From Streptomyces sp. SLBN-31 (GTDB lineage Bacteria > Actinomycetota > Actinomycetes > Streptomycetales > Streptomycetaceae), in contig NZ_VFNC01000002.1 of the NCBI RefSeq assembly GCF_006715395.1, forward strand, positions 1,426,001-1,490,000: 64,000 nt of DNA, written 5' to 3'. Positions 15,935 through 24,531 of the stretch are shown piece after piece (within the stretch, counting starts at the first letter, position 1; each line of letters opens with the position of its first letter). Position numbers and translations under genes: made by a program. The notes under the pieces are model-generated. The model had not been told where the DNA came from. It worked only from the letters and a program-made list of their open reading frames with translations, and searched no databases.

Positions 15935-16816
15935 TCCGGCGGACCGCCCGCTCAACGCGCCGGAGCCGAGGGCGACTCCGGCGCCCACCAGGGCGCTGCC
16001 GACGGCCTGGGCGGGCCCGTAGGACCCCGTTCCGACGAGCGGGGCGGTGCAGGCGGCGGCGACCGGGATGAGGCCGGAGAACAGCGTCGCGCGCTCGGCG
16101 CCGATCCGCTGCATGCCCACGTACCAGCACACGAAGCCGACGACGGTGACCACCGCCGCCTGCCACAGCAGCGCGGCGGCCTCGGTGCCGTCGGGGCGGC
16201 GCAGCCACGCCGTGCCGTCCAGAAGCAGGCCGGTGACGGCCGACTCGACGGCCGCGACGCCGCACACCGTGGCGGACAGCAGCCGTGGCCCCAGCGGCCG
16301 CAGCACCGGGACGGCGAGGACGGCGAAGCCCACCTCACCGGCCAGCGCGCAGGCGGAGAAGGCGATCCCGGTGCCGTCCGTACGGCCCCACCCCTGGACC
16401 GTGAACGCGCCGACCGCGACGAGCGACGCCCCGTACAGCACGGTGCGCCGGGGTTCGCGCCCCTCCAGGAGCGGTACCGCGACGGCCACGACCACCGGGG
16501 CGCAGCCCACGAAGACGCCGGGGACCGCCGGTTCCGCGGTGCGCTCGGCGGCGAGCACGGCCAGGTTGAAGCCGACCATGCCCACCGCGGCGAGGGCGGC
16601 GAGCCGGGCCCATTGGCGGAGCCCGAGCATGCGCAACCTGGCCGCCGAGCCATGGCCGGCGAGCGGGATCAGCAGCAGGCAGGCCAGTCCGTAGCGCAGG
16701 AACTGGCCTCCGGCGTACGGGTAGCGGCCCAGGACGCTGTTGGCGGTGAAGGAACCTCCGACGAGGACGGCGGCGAGCGCGGCGAGCAGTGCTCCACGGG
16801 CGGCGGTGGCGTTCAT
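15650..16816 (-). CDS. EamA/DMT family transporter with long antisense C-terminal extension
   Basis: Ten hydrophobic helices in two EamA repeats occupy about residues 1-290 (first ALLAALAAVLVGGSFTANSV, last GSALVGAGVALGSGAL), the normal DMT length. The frame then runs another ~95 hydrophilic residues on the strand opposite the hydrolase 3' end before a stop at 15650. That tail looks like antisense coding rather than protein, so a lost stop or a frameshift near 15940 is possible. The ATG at 16816 has TAGCGT 7 bp upstream. The likely role is metabolite or amino-acid export. It is divergent from a MocR regulator, its probable controller. Confidence 0.82.
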   Translation of the reverse strand: MNATAARGALLAALAAVLVGGSFTANSVLGRYPYAGGQFLRYGLACLLLIPLAGHGSAARLRMLGLRQWARLAALAAVGMVGFNLAVLAAERTAEPAVPGVFVGCAPVVVAVAVPLLEGREPRRTVLYGASLVAVGAFTVQGWGRTDGTGIAFSACALAGEVGFAVLAVPVLRPLGPRLLSATVCGVAAVESAVTGLLLDGTAWLRRPDGTEAAALLWQAAVVTVVGFVCWYVGMQRIGAERATLFSGLIPVAAACTAPLVGTGSYGPAQAVGSALVGAGVALGSGALSGRSAGSAAAVEDDAGHQRRVVVHRAVPAAGQPHQTRPRNDLLGAHALTAHEQHVPGAPGHGDGQIGDVVGELHGGTGPERRVEPRGPGEGQRLGDHGIG

Positions 16817-16823
16817 GCCGGCG

Positions 16824-16829
16824 ACGCTA
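16824..16829 (-). promoter_or_regulatory. EamA -10 element, leaderless
   Basis: TAGCGT on the minus strand, 7 bp before the ATG at 16816. Confidence 0.5.
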
Positions 16830-16840
16830 GGCACCGCGGC

Positions 16841-16857
16841 GGTCCGGTTTAAGGTCC
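16841..16857 (+). promoter_or_regulatory. GGTCC direct repeat and MocR -10 element
   Basis: GGTCC occurs at 16841-16845 and 16853-16857, 12 bp apart, flanking TAAGGT (16850-16855), which is 8 bp before the MocR ATG. MocR proteins often bind direct repeats, so this may be the autoregulatory site in the 47-bp divergent promoter. Confidence 0.4.
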
Positions 16858-16863
16858 ATTCCC

Positions 16864-18339
16864 ATGACGCCATCGGGGACCAATCCGGACGAGTCCGGTC
16901 ACCAGAGGCCGGCCGGAGACGCGGGCACGGGCCACAGCGCCTCCCCCGCCTGGGAGCTGCTGCTGCCCGCCGTCTCCGCTCCGGCACGCACGCGTGGCCG
17001 TTCACTGCAGGCCGCGCTCCGGGAGGCGGTGCGCTCGGGGCGGCTGCCACCGGGTACGAGGCTGCCGTCGAGCCGGGATCTCGCCGCCGACCTCGGCGTG
17101 TCGCGCGGGCTGGTCACCGAGGCGTACGAGCAGCTGACGGCCGAGGGGTACCTGCGCAGCGGGCGGGGCGCCGGCACCTGGGTGGGCGGCGCCGTGCGGG
17201 CGGCACCGCCACGCGCGCGTGACCTCGCGCCGCGCTCCCCCGGCACCGAGGCCGACTTCGTGGCCGGCACGCCGGACCTGTCGCTGTTCCCGCGCGCCGC
17301 CTGGGCGACCGCGCAGCGCCATGTGCTGGCACGGCTGCCGCACGACGACCTCGGCTATCCCGACCCGCGCGGACTGCCCCGGTTGCGCACGGCGCTGGCC
17401 GAGCTGCTGACGCGGCGCCGGGGCGTGGTGGCCGACCCGGAACGCATCGTGGTGGTCTCCGGGGTGGCACAGGCGACGGCGCTGCTCGGATTCGTCCTGC
17501 ACGCGCGCGGGGTGCGCGAGGTCGGCGTCGAGGACCCCGGCAGCCCCCAGCACGACGCGCTGTACGCCTCGGCGGGGGTCACCACCGTGCCGGTGCCGCT
17601 GGACGGGGAGGGGCTGCGCGTCGACGCGCTGCGGGAGTCGGGGCTGCGGGCCGTGGTGGCCACGCCGTCCCACCAGTTCCCCACCGGCATCGCCTACTCG
17701 GCGCGCCGCCGAGCCGAACTCCTCGACTGGGCGCGGTCCGTGGACGGGCTGGTCCTGGAGGACGACTACGACGGCGACTTCCGCTACGACCGCGCCCCCG
17801 TGGGCGCCCTCCAGGGGCTCGACCCGGAGCACGTGGCCTACGCGGGCTCGGTCAGCAAGTCCCTCGCCCCGGGCCTGCGGCTCGGCTGGCTCCTCGTGCC
17901 GCGATCACTGGCCGAGGAGGTCGTCGAACGCAAACGCACGCTGGATCTCGGCCATCCCGCCCTCGACCAGGCGCTGTTCGCCCGCTTCGTGGAACGCGGC
18001 GACTACGACCGCCAGCTGCGCCGCTGCCAGCGTGCCTACCGGGAGCGGCGCGACACTCTCGTCGCCGCGTTGGCGGAGGACTTTCCGGGGTCGGAGCTGA
18101 CCGGCATCGCCGCGGGACTGCACGTCATCGCCGCCCTTCCCGCTCGGTACGGCCCCGAGGAGCGCTTCCTCGCGCGCGTGCGGGCCGCGGGGGTGGCCGT
18201 ACGCCCGCTGAGCGCGTACACGCACGCGCGTGCCGAACCGGACGACGGCGACGGCGGCGTGCGCCTGGTCCTCGGTTACGCGCATCTGCCGCCCGGACGA
18301 ATCCGGGCCGGTGTGCGTCTCATGGCGGCTGCCGTGTGA
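16864..18339 (+). CDS. MocR-family PLP-dependent transcriptional regulator
   Basis: 491 residues: GntR winged helix (about 40-110: LPSSRDLAADLGVSRGLVTE, AYEQLTAEGYLRSG) joined to a fold-type-I aminotransferase domain (about 140-490). The PLP lysine lies in AGSVSKSLAPGLRLGW, with the Asp of VLEDDYDGDFRYD contacting the cofactor nitrogen. MocR proteins sense PLP, GABA or amino-acid adducts and regulate a neighbouring gene. Here the divergent EamA transporter is the candidate target. It is not predicted to be an active aminotransferase. Confidence 0.94.
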   Translation: MTPSGTNPDESGHQRPAGDAGTGHSASPAWELLLPAVSAPARTRGRSLQAALREAVRSGRLPPGTRLPSSRDLAADLGVSRGLVTEAYEQLTAEGYLRSGRGAGTWVGGAVRAAPPRARDLAPRSPGTEADFVAGTPDLSLFPRAAWATAQRHVLARLPHDDLGYPDPRGLPRLRTALAELLTRRRGVVADPERIVVVSGVAQATALLGFVLHARGVREVGVEDPGSPQHDALYASAGVTTVPVPLDGEGLRVDALRESGLRAVVATPSHQFPTGIAYSARRRAELLDWARSVDGLVLEDDYDGDFRYDRAPVGALQGLDPEHVAYAGSVSKSLAPGLRLGWLLVPRSLAEEVVERKRTLDLGHPALDQALFARFVERGDYDRQLRRCQRAYRERRDTLVAALAEDFPGSELTGIAAGLHVIAALPARYGPEERFLARVRAAGVAVRPLSAYTHARAEPDDGDGGVRLVLGYAHLPPGRIRAGVRLMAAAV

Positions 18340-18422
18340 GCACGGGGTTGCCGGGCATCCCCGGGTGGGCACGGGGTTGCCGGGTACGTCCGGGTGAGCA
18401 CGGGCTTGCCGGGCACGGCGAT
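18336..18422 (+). repeat. 29-bp tandem repeat, 3 copies
   Basis: Units at 18336-18364, 18365-18393 and 18394-18422 share GTGAGCACGGGGTTGCCGGG with few changes; the rest of each unit varies. The first unit begins in the last codons of the MocR gene. No coding signal is seen. Confidence 0.75.
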
Positions 18423-18477
18423 CGGCCGACGGCCCGCAGGTGCAGGTCGATCGGCCGGTGGCCCGCAGGTGCATGGC
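18420..18477 (+). repeat. 29-bp tandem repeat, second family, 2 copies
   Basis: Units at 18420-18448 and 18449-18477 share GATCGGCC-N2-GGCCCGCAGGTGCA. It is adjacent to the previous array and has the same period but a different sequence. Confidence 0.7.
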
Positions 18478-18524
18478 GGCGAATGCTCCACCCGGAGCCG
18501 GCGGTTCCTTCCTCGCGCGCGTCG

Positions 18525-18555
18525 GTTCACCCGCCCCCGCGGCCAGTTGTTCACT
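18525..18555 (+). promoter_or_regulatory. PHO-box-like elements upstream of phoD
   Basis: GTTCACC at 18525-18531 and GTTCACT at 18549-18555 resemble PhoP direct-repeat units. Their spacing is 24 bp rather than the 22 bp expected for two 11-bp steps, so the match is imperfect. Confidence 0.3.
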
Positions 18556-18635
18556 TGTGGTTTCCGTCCGCGCTGCGGCGCACCAGTAGTTGTGGCGTCG
18601 CACACCGGCCGGATCCCGTCCCTGGAGGCGCATCC

Positions 18636-20219
18636 ATGTCACACCGTCCGTTCCCCGGCCGCCGCAGCGTGCTGCGCGGCTCCCTCGCCGCGTCCGCGGC
18701 CCTGGCCCTGCCCACCGCCGCGGCCGCGGCACCGGCGTTCGCGCTCTCCGGTCGTCCCCGGGCGGACTGGGGTGTGCAGGCGGGTGACGTGACACGGGAC
18801 TCCGGTCTGGTGTGGGTGCGGTCGGACCGCCCCGCCCGGATGGTCGTCGAGACGTCGGCGACCGAGTCGTTCCGCCACCCGCGCAGATGGCACGGCCCGC
18901 TGCTCGGCGCGGACTCCGACTTCACCGGCACGACCCGGCTGCGCGGGCTCCCCGCGGGCGAGCAGATCCACTACCGCGTGCTGCTTTCCGACCCGGACGA
19001 CCCGCGCCGCACCGGCGAGCCGGTCACCGGCACGTTCCGCACCGCGCCCGTGAAGCGGCGCCAGGGTGTGCGGTTCGTGTGGTCCGGGGACCTGGCCGGC
19101 CAGGGCTGGGGCATCAACGAGTCGATCGGCGGCTACCGCATCTTCGACGCCATGGCGAAGGTCGACCCGGACTTCTTCCTGTGCAGCGGCGACAACATCT
19201 ACGCCGACGGCGTCATCCCGTCGACGCAGGCACTGCCCGACGGCGGCGTGTACCGCAACCTCACCACCGAGGAGAAGTCGCACGTCGCGGTCACGCTGGA
19301 CGACTTCCGCGGCAACTTCCGCTACAACCTGCTGGATCAGGCGCTGCGCCGCTTCAACGCCCAGGTGCCGAGCATCGTCCAGTGGGACGACCACGAGGTC
19401 CGCAACAACTGGTACCCGGGCGAGGTCATCGGCACCGGCACCGCCTACCCGGCCGGCACCAGGCTCGACGACCTCGCCGTTCGCTCGCGCCGGGCCTTCT
19501 CCGAGTACTTCCCCGTCTCCACGCTCAGCGGCCGCCCGGACGGCCGGATCCACCGCGTGGTCAACCACGGCCCGTTGCTGGACGTGTTCGTCCTCGACAT
19601 GCGGACCTACCGCAACGCCAACTCGCCCGATGACCAGACCACCGACCCGCAGGGCATCCTCGGCGCCGAACAACTGCGGTGGCTCAAGCGCGAGCTGTCC
19701 CTGTCGCGTGCCGTGTGGAAGGTGATCGCCGCGGACATGCCGCTCGGCCTGGTCGTGCCGGACGCGGTGGAGGGCAGGGCGAACTTCGAGGCCGTCGCGC
19801 AGGGCGACCCGGGCGCGCCGCTCGGCCGCGAGCTGCAGATCGCCGAACTGCTCCGCTACGTCAAGCACCAGCGGATCACCGGCACGGTGTGGCTGACCGC
19901 CGACGTCCACCACACCTCCGCCCAGCACTACGACCCCTCGCGGGCCGCGTTCAAGGACTTCGAGCCGTTCTGGGAGTTCGTCTCCGGCCCCCTGAACGCC
20001 GGCGCCTTCCCGGCCAGCGCACTCGACGGCACCTTCGGCCCGGACCGGGTGTTCGTGAAGGCCCCGACCGCCTCGAACGTCTCGCCGGCCGAGGGCTACC
20101 AGTTCTTCGGCGAGGTCGACATCGATGGCGACAGCGGTGAGCTGACGGTGCGGCTGCGCGAGTACGACGGCACCGTGCTGTTCACCAAGACCCTGCGGCC
20201 GGGGCTGGTCGGCCAGTAA
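18636..20219 (+). CDS. phoD: secreted PhoD-type alkaline phosphatase / phosphodiesterase
   Basis: 527 residues, ATG at 18636 with TGGAGG about 8 bp upstream. It has a twin-arginine signal peptide (RRSVLRGSLAASAALAL, cleavage near AFA), so it is exported folded. A PhoD N-terminal beta domain (DWGVQAGDVTRDSGLVWVRS) precedes the metallophosphatase core: WSGDLAGQGW, CSGDNIYADG, QWDDHEVRNNW, LDMRTYRN and TADVHHTSAQHYDPS, the metal ligands of the Ca/Fe PhoD family. It releases phosphate from phosphodiesters or monoesters outside the cell. PHO-box-like repeats upstream suggest phosphate control. A strong hairpin follows the stop. Confidence 0.93.
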   Translation: MSHRPFPGRRSVLRGSLAASAALALPTAAAAAPAFALSGRPRADWGVQAGDVTRDSGLVWVRSDRPARMVVETSATESFRHPRRWHGPLLGADSDFTGTTRLRGLPAGEQIHYRVLLSDPDDPRRTGEPVTGTFRTAPVKRRQGVRFVWSGDLAGQGWGINESIGGYRIFDAMAKVDPDFFLCSGDNIYADGVIPSTQALPDGGVYRNLTTEEKSHVAVTLDDFRGNFRYNLLDQALRRFNAQVPSIVQWDDHEVRNNWYPGEVIGTGTAYPAGTRLDDLAVRSRRAFSEYFPVSTLSGRPDGRIHRVVNHGPLLDVFVLDMRTYRNANSPDDQTTDPQGILGAEQLRWLKRELSLSRAVWKVIAADMPLGLVVPDAVEGRANFEAVAQGDPGAPLGRELQIAELLRYVKHQRITGTVWLTADVHHTSAQHYDPSRAAFKDFEPFWEFVSGPLNAGAFPASALDGTFGPDRVFVKAPTASNVSPAEGYQFFGEVDIDGDSGELTVRLREYDGTVLFTKTLRPGLVGQ

Positions 20220-20238
20220 CTGCCGTACCCTCTCAACA

Positions 20239-20275
20239 GGGCCGCGCACCGGCGTCATCCCCCGGCGCGCGGCCC
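20239..20275 (+). terminator. terminator after phoD
   Basis: 9-bp arms GGGCCGCGC/GCGCGGCCC with an inner CCGG/CCGG pair, starting 20 bp after the stop. Confidence 0.75.
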
Positions 20276-20348
20276 CGTCCCGTACCCGCCAACTCCCCTG
20301 CCGACAGGTCGTTTTCGCAGGTCAGGGCCGATTGTCAGTGGTCGCCTC

Positions 20349-20354
20349 TACGGT
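20349..20354 (+). promoter_or_regulatory. SWIM gene -10 element, leaderless
   Basis: TACGGT, 6 bp before the ATG at 20361; no Shine-Dalgarno sequence in the gap. Confidence 0.5.
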
Positions 20355-20360
20355 TTTTCC

Positions 20361-21764
20361 ATGACGCGATCTTTGCAGGCCGTGGCCTATCGCCGACCCT
20401 CCGTGCTGGAGTCCTCGGCGGGTGGGCGACGCCTGGGACTCGAGACCTCACGGGGTGCTACGCCCACCGGCGCCGAGGACCATCCGCGCTTCTTCGCGGG
20501 CTTTCTGACGTCGCCCCAGGCGGCCTCGGCCGGGCTGCTGGCGGTGGCGGACGTGGCGGCCGCCCGGTACTACCAGCGGCAGCTGCCGGCCGCGCTGGAC
20601 CCGGTGGTGACGGGCAACGGCGACCGGCTGCGCTTCGAGTCCTTCTCGGGCTGCGGCGGGGTCTACGCCCGCCTCGACGTGCTGGCCGCGGGCCTCGACG
20701 GCGACGAGGTCGGGCACGGCACGACGAACGTCGACGTCAACAACCCGCTGCGCGAGGCCCTTTCCCGCATCGGCTCCGACGACCCGCTCCATCTGCGGGT
20801 CGGCCCCGAGGAACTGGCCGTGACCACGCTGGACGGGCCGGTCGTGGAGAAGAAGGTGCCGCTGCCCGACCGCTGGCTGCGGGGTTTCGCCGAGGCCCAG
20901 GTCGTCGCGGCCGGCTTCGACCTGCGGGCCGAGCTCTCCGCCGCCGAGGCTGTCCGGTTCCTGCGCGCCCTGCCCCGCGGGGGTGGGCGGGGCGTTGCGA
21001 CCGGGCCGCGGTGGGTGGTGCCGGCCGGCCGCGGACTGCGGCCGACCACCCGGGCGGTGCCGGGGGCGGTGTGCCTGCCCGGCCCGGAGCGGCTGGTCGC
21101 GCTGCAGCGCGTGCTGCGGCACGCGACGGCCCTGCGGGTCTACGGCCCCGCGGCCACCGGCAGCGCCTCCACGGCGTGTGCCTGGGAGGCCGTGCTGCCG
21201 GGGATGCGGCTCACGCTCACCCTGTCGCCCGACGCCTCGCGGGGCTTCTCGGGCGAGGGCGGCGTGCTGGACGCGCTGGCCACGGACGAGGCCGCCGAGG
21301 ACGCGGAGCTGGTCTCCGTGCTGCTCGCCTGGGAGCCCCGCATCGACATCTCCGACCTCGCCGCCTCCTGCGGCCTGACGGCCGAGCGGGTGCGGGCGGC
21401 CCTGGTGCGCCTGGGCACCTCGGGCCGCGTCGGGTACGACACCGCGGAGGCGGCCTACTTCCACCGTGAGCTGCCCTACGACGCCGAGCGCGTGGAGCGC
21501 CACAACCCCCGGCTGCGCTCGGCCCGGGCGCTGGTGGCCGCGGGCGCCGTCGCCCTGGAGGGAGCCCTGGGGACGGTTACGGCCGAGGACGGCCATGTGC
21601 ACCGGGTGCGCGACGAGGCGGGGGTGCTCAGCTGCAGCTGTCAGTGGTGGGCGAGGTACCGGGGCGGGCGCGGGCCGTGCAAGCACGCGCTGGCGGTGCG
21701 GATGGTGCGGCGGGGTGCGGCGGCACGGCAGGAAACGGTTCGAGTCGACGGGGGTGCGCGATGA
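20361..21764 (+). CDS. SWIM zinc-finger protein
   Basis: 467 residues. The C-terminus holds the SWIM motif CxCx(n)CxH (LSCSCQWWARYRGG then RGPCKHALAVRM, about residues 420-450), a zinc-binding fold for DNA or protein contacts. A winged-helix-like stretch precedes it (IDISDLAASCGLTAERVRAA, LVRLGTSGRVGYDTAEAAY). The N-terminal ~250 residues have no domain I recognise. The stop overlaps the next ATG (ATGA), so it is translationally coupled to a DUF6493 protein. This pair is a recurring Streptomyces module of unknown role. A -10 box 6 bp upstream suggests leaderless expression. Confidence 0.85.
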   Translation: MTRSLQAVAYRRPSVLESSAGGRRLGLETSRGATPTGAEDHPRFFAGFLTSPQAASAGLLAVADVAAARYYQRQLPAALDPVVTGNGDRLRFESFSGCGGVYARLDVLAAGLDGDEVGHGTTNVDVNNPLREALSRIGSDDPLHLRVGPEELAVTTLDGPVVEKKVPLPDRWLRGFAEAQVVAAGFDLRAELSAAEAVRFLRALPRGGGRGVATGPRWVVPAGRGLRPTTRAVPGAVCLPGPERLVALQRVLRHATALRVYGPAATGSASTACAWEAVLPGMRLTLTLSPDASRGFSGEGGVLDALATDEAAEDAELVSVLLAWEPRIDISDLAASCGLTAERVRAALVRLGTSGRVGYDTAEAAYFHRELPYDAERVERHNPRLRSARALVAAGAVALEGALGTVTAEDGHVHRVRDEAGVLSCSCQWWARYRGGRGPCKHALAVRMVRRGAAARQETVRVDGGAR

Positions 21765-24415
21765 GCGCGTTGATGGAAGCGGTACGGGCCGGCCGGACGG
21801 CCGAGGTGCTCGACCTGCTCGATGAGCTGACGGATACCGAACGGCGCGCGGCCTTCCCGGAGTTGAAGGCCCTGCGCAAGGAGCTCAGGGCTGCCCCCTG
21901 GGACGCGGCGTCCCGTCGCGCGTATCCGCCGCTGTATGCGGCCGGGGTGGCCTGTCAGACGGGCGCGGCAGCCGTCGCCGCGTGGATCGCCGCCGCCGAC
22001 ATGCGCTGGTCGGGGACGTCCGCGGCCCTGCTGCTGCGGCTGCTCGGCGACCGTTCCCCACAGTGGCTGGCCGATCTGACGCACCGGCTCGCCGAGCGCC
22101 CGGCCGCCTCCGGGGTGCCGTACGAGCTGATGTCGGGGCTGGTACGGCTGTCGGGCTGCCCGGTGCCGACCACGGACGCGTATGTGCGGGGCTGGATGGG
22201 GCACGTGGGCTGGGCCTGGCAGCGCGGGGGCACACTGCTCGACCGCATGCGCCAGGACCCCCACCTCCGAGAACTGGTGGCTGCGCTCTTCGAGACGAAC
22301 GACATCGGCGGCCTGCTCGAATGGCCGCGGGGCGACGGGCCGGACAGCTGGACGGGGGCGCTGTCGGGGCTGGCCGCCGAGGGGCTCGTGGAGCGCGAGG
22401 TCATGGTCGACGCGTGCGTGGCCCGTCTGCTGAGGGGTGGTACCACCACCGAACAGCGCTTCTTCCTGCGGTTGTTGAAGGGCATGGACCTCGCCAAGGA
22501 CGAGGAACGGCAGCGGAGGGCCGACTGGCTGGCGCTGGCCTGCGACGCGGTCTCCCCGGTGGCCGCGCACGCCCAGACCGTGCTGTCCACCCTGGCCCTC
22601 GCGGGCGAACTGAGCAGTTCCCGGCTGGCGGAGATGTCGTCCGCGGTGCTCTTCCGCACCGAGAAGAAGCTGGTGCGCGCCCAGCTCGTGCTGCTCGGAA
22701 AGATCCTCGCCCGGGACGCCGGCGCGGCCGAGGAGCTGCTGCCCGTGGTCGCCCGGGCCTTCGGCCACGAGGACTCGGACGTGCAGGAGCGGGCGCTGAA
22801 GCTGGTGGAGCGGCATCTGAAGAAGGCCGACAGCGGCCAGACGCGCGCGGAAATCGCGACGGAGGCCGAGAACCTGATCCCGGGTCTGCGCGTCCGCGCG
22901 GTCGGGCTCCTGGGCACCGCGGCCGCGTCGGCGGACCCCGTGCCGTACGAGGAGGTGCTTCCGCCCGTCCCGCTGCCCACGCGCCTCGAACCCGCTCCGG
23001 CGTCCGCGGCCGAGGTGGCCGAGGAGGTGGGGGCGGCCATGGAGACCGAGCCCGGTGTGGCCGGGTTCGAGCGGGCACTGGACGGTCTGGTGCGCCACGC
23101 CCACCACGACCGGGAGGCCCTGGTGGAGGCGCTCGGGCCGGTGCTCGCCCGCCGCTGGTGGTACGACGCGGAGAGTGGTCTGCGGTACCAGAGCCGGTTC
23201 AGCAGGAGCGACTTCTCCGTCTCGGACGCGGAGGACGGCCTCGACCTCCTCCTGGCAACCCTTCTCGGAAAGGTGGAACTCGGGACACTGCACAAGGTCG
23301 TCCAGCACGGTTCCACGGCCCGCGAGTGCGGACACGGCGCCCTGGGGCGGGCCTTCGCGGCCAGGCTTTGGGAGGTGGCGTACCGGCTGCGGACGGACCC
23401 GCTGCCCTTCCTGCTGTCGACCCCGACCTGGAGCACGGGCCTCCTGGAGCCGGAGGAGCTGGTGGAGCGGCTGGCCGAGTACCGGCGGCTGGGCGCGCGG
23501 GTGTCGGCGGCGGACTTCGCGCAGGCGCTGCTGCGGGTGCGGCGCTCGGACCGGCCGACGGCCGGGCGGGCCGCCGAGCGCGCCGCGGCTCTGGGCACGA
23601 GGGAGGGCGCACGGCTCGCCGACTGGCTGGGCGCACCGGAGGACGCGCGGCCGGCGACCCGGCGCCGGATCTCGGGCAGCCGCATCCTGCTGGAGTGCGG
23701 TGAACTGCCGGAGCTGCAGTTGGACTTCCCGGAGGAGTACCGCCACCTGGGCCGGCCGGCGGGGGTCTTCCCCGACCGTTGGTACTGCCACCACTGGAAC
23801 GACGACGCACGTCCGCACTGGCTGGCCGTGCTGCCCGAGCGGCGCGAGCTCGTCGCCGTACGCCTGCTGCGGGACCTGTCGGCCCTGGCCGTGGACGACG
23901 ACCGGGGTGCCGCCGTCCTGCCGCAGCTCGCCGAGTCCGGTGGCGAGGCCGGCGAGGCCGTGCACCTGGGCCTGGCCTACGGGCTCGGCGCCCGGCACGC
24001 GGAGGACCGGCTCGCCGCCGTGGACGCGCTGTTGACGCTGGCGGCCCGCGGCCAGCTCGACCCGGCCCGGCTCGGCGCGGATCTCGGGCAGCTCGTGCGG
24101 CGCGGCGCGGTCAAGCCGCTGCGGCTCGCGGAGTCGGCCCGGACCGCGGCGGCCACGGGCGCCGACGCCACCGTCTGGGAGATGCTCCGCCACACGCTGC
24201 CCCTTCTGCTCGCCGAGTTGGCGACGGGCGGCGTGGGAGCGTCGGCCCGGGGGCTGGGGGAACTGCTCGCCGTGGCCGCGGAGTCCGCCGAGCGGTGCGG
24301 GGCCCGGGGTGAGATACCGCACCTCGCGCAGACCGCGGAGCGGCGCGGCTCGTCCCGGATCGTGGCGCAGGCGCGGCGGTTGTACAGCGCGCTGACATGG
24401 GAGATGGCCGCATGA
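21761..24415 (+). CDS. DUF6493 family protein, helical-repeat
   Basis: 884 residues, very rich in Ala, Leu, Glu and Arg, with a run of short helices throughout (for example MEAVRAGRTAEVLDLLDEL at the start and AEELLPVVARAFGHEDSDVQ near 330), which suggests HEAT/ARM-type solenoid segments. No membrane helix, signal peptide or catalytic motif. It matches what I know of DUF6493, always seen with a SWIM protein. Start ATG overlaps the SWIM stop, so stoichiometric expression and a complex are likely. A scaffold role is inference. Confidence 0.75.
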   Translation: MSALMEAVRAGRTAEVLDLLDELTDTERRAAFPELKALRKELRAAPWDAASRRAYPPLYAAGVACQTGAAAVAAWIAAADMRWSGTSAALLLRLLGDRSPQWLADLTHRLAERPAASGVPYELMSGLVRLSGCPVPTTDAYVRGWMGHVGWAWQRGGTLLDRMRQDPHLRELVAALFETNDIGGLLEWPRGDGPDSWTGALSGLAAEGLVEREVMVDACVARLLRGGTTTEQRFFLRLLKGMDLAKDEERQRRADWLALACDAVSPVAAHAQTVLSTLALAGELSSSRLAEMSSAVLFRTEKKLVRAQLVLLGKILARDAGAAEELLPVVARAFGHEDSDVQERALKLVERHLKKADSGQTRAEIATEAENLIPGLRVRAVGLLGTAAASADPVPYEEVLPPVPLPTRLEPAPASAAEVAEEVGAAMETEPGVAGFERALDGLVRHAHHDREALVEALGPVLARRWWYDAESGLRYQSRFSRSDFSVSDAEDGLDLLLATLLGKVELGTLHKVVQHGSTARECGHGALGRAFAARLWEVAYRLRTDPLPFLLSTPTWSTGLLEPEELVERLAEYRRLGARVSAADFAQALLRVRRSDRPTAGRAAERAAALGTREGARLADWLGAPEDARPATRRRISGSRILLECGELPELQLDFPEEYRHLGRPAGVFPDRWYCHHWNDDARPHWLAVLPERRELVAVRLLRDLSALAVDDDRGAAVLPQLAESGGEAGEAVHLGLAYGLGARHAEDRLAAVDALLTLAARGQLDPARLGADLGQLVRRGAVKPLRLAESARTAAATGADATVWEMLRHTLPLLLAELATGGVGASARGLGELLAVAAESAERCGARGEIPHLAQTAERRGSSRIVAQARRLYSALTWEMAA

Positions 24416-24531
24416 GCGGAAAGCCGCACGTATCAATCGTAGAGAAATCAACAAAAGGAACATAAGCACGCTTTACCGATCAGTCACAAACCGTTCGTGA
24501 TCACGCAACACGTTTCCTTCACAGTGGTTCC
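24416..24531 (+). promoter_or_regulatory. AT-rich promoter region of the ACT-GNAT gene
   Basis: A 116-bp gap of unusually low GC for this genome, containing the perfect 10-bp palindrome CGTGATCACG (24496-24505) and CACAGT (24520-24525), a -10-like hexamer 6 bp before the ATG. Confidence 0.45.

Noticed and set aside
18336..18477. 29-bp repeats as a possible CRISPR array
   Set aside because: The units are directly adjacent with no unique spacers, differ from Streptomyces type I-E repeats, and no cas gene is in the window.
21641..24469. Open frame of 942 codons on the minus strand opposite the DUF6493 gene
   Set aside because: Antisense shadow; composition is Arg/Gly/Gln-rich with no domain, and the plus-strand gene is coupled to the SWIM gene.
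24496..24505. CGTGATCACG as a BldD or Crp site
   Set aside because: It has TGA/TCA halves but not the flanks or spacing I know for BldD or Streptomyces Crp, so only an unassigned palindrome is claimed.
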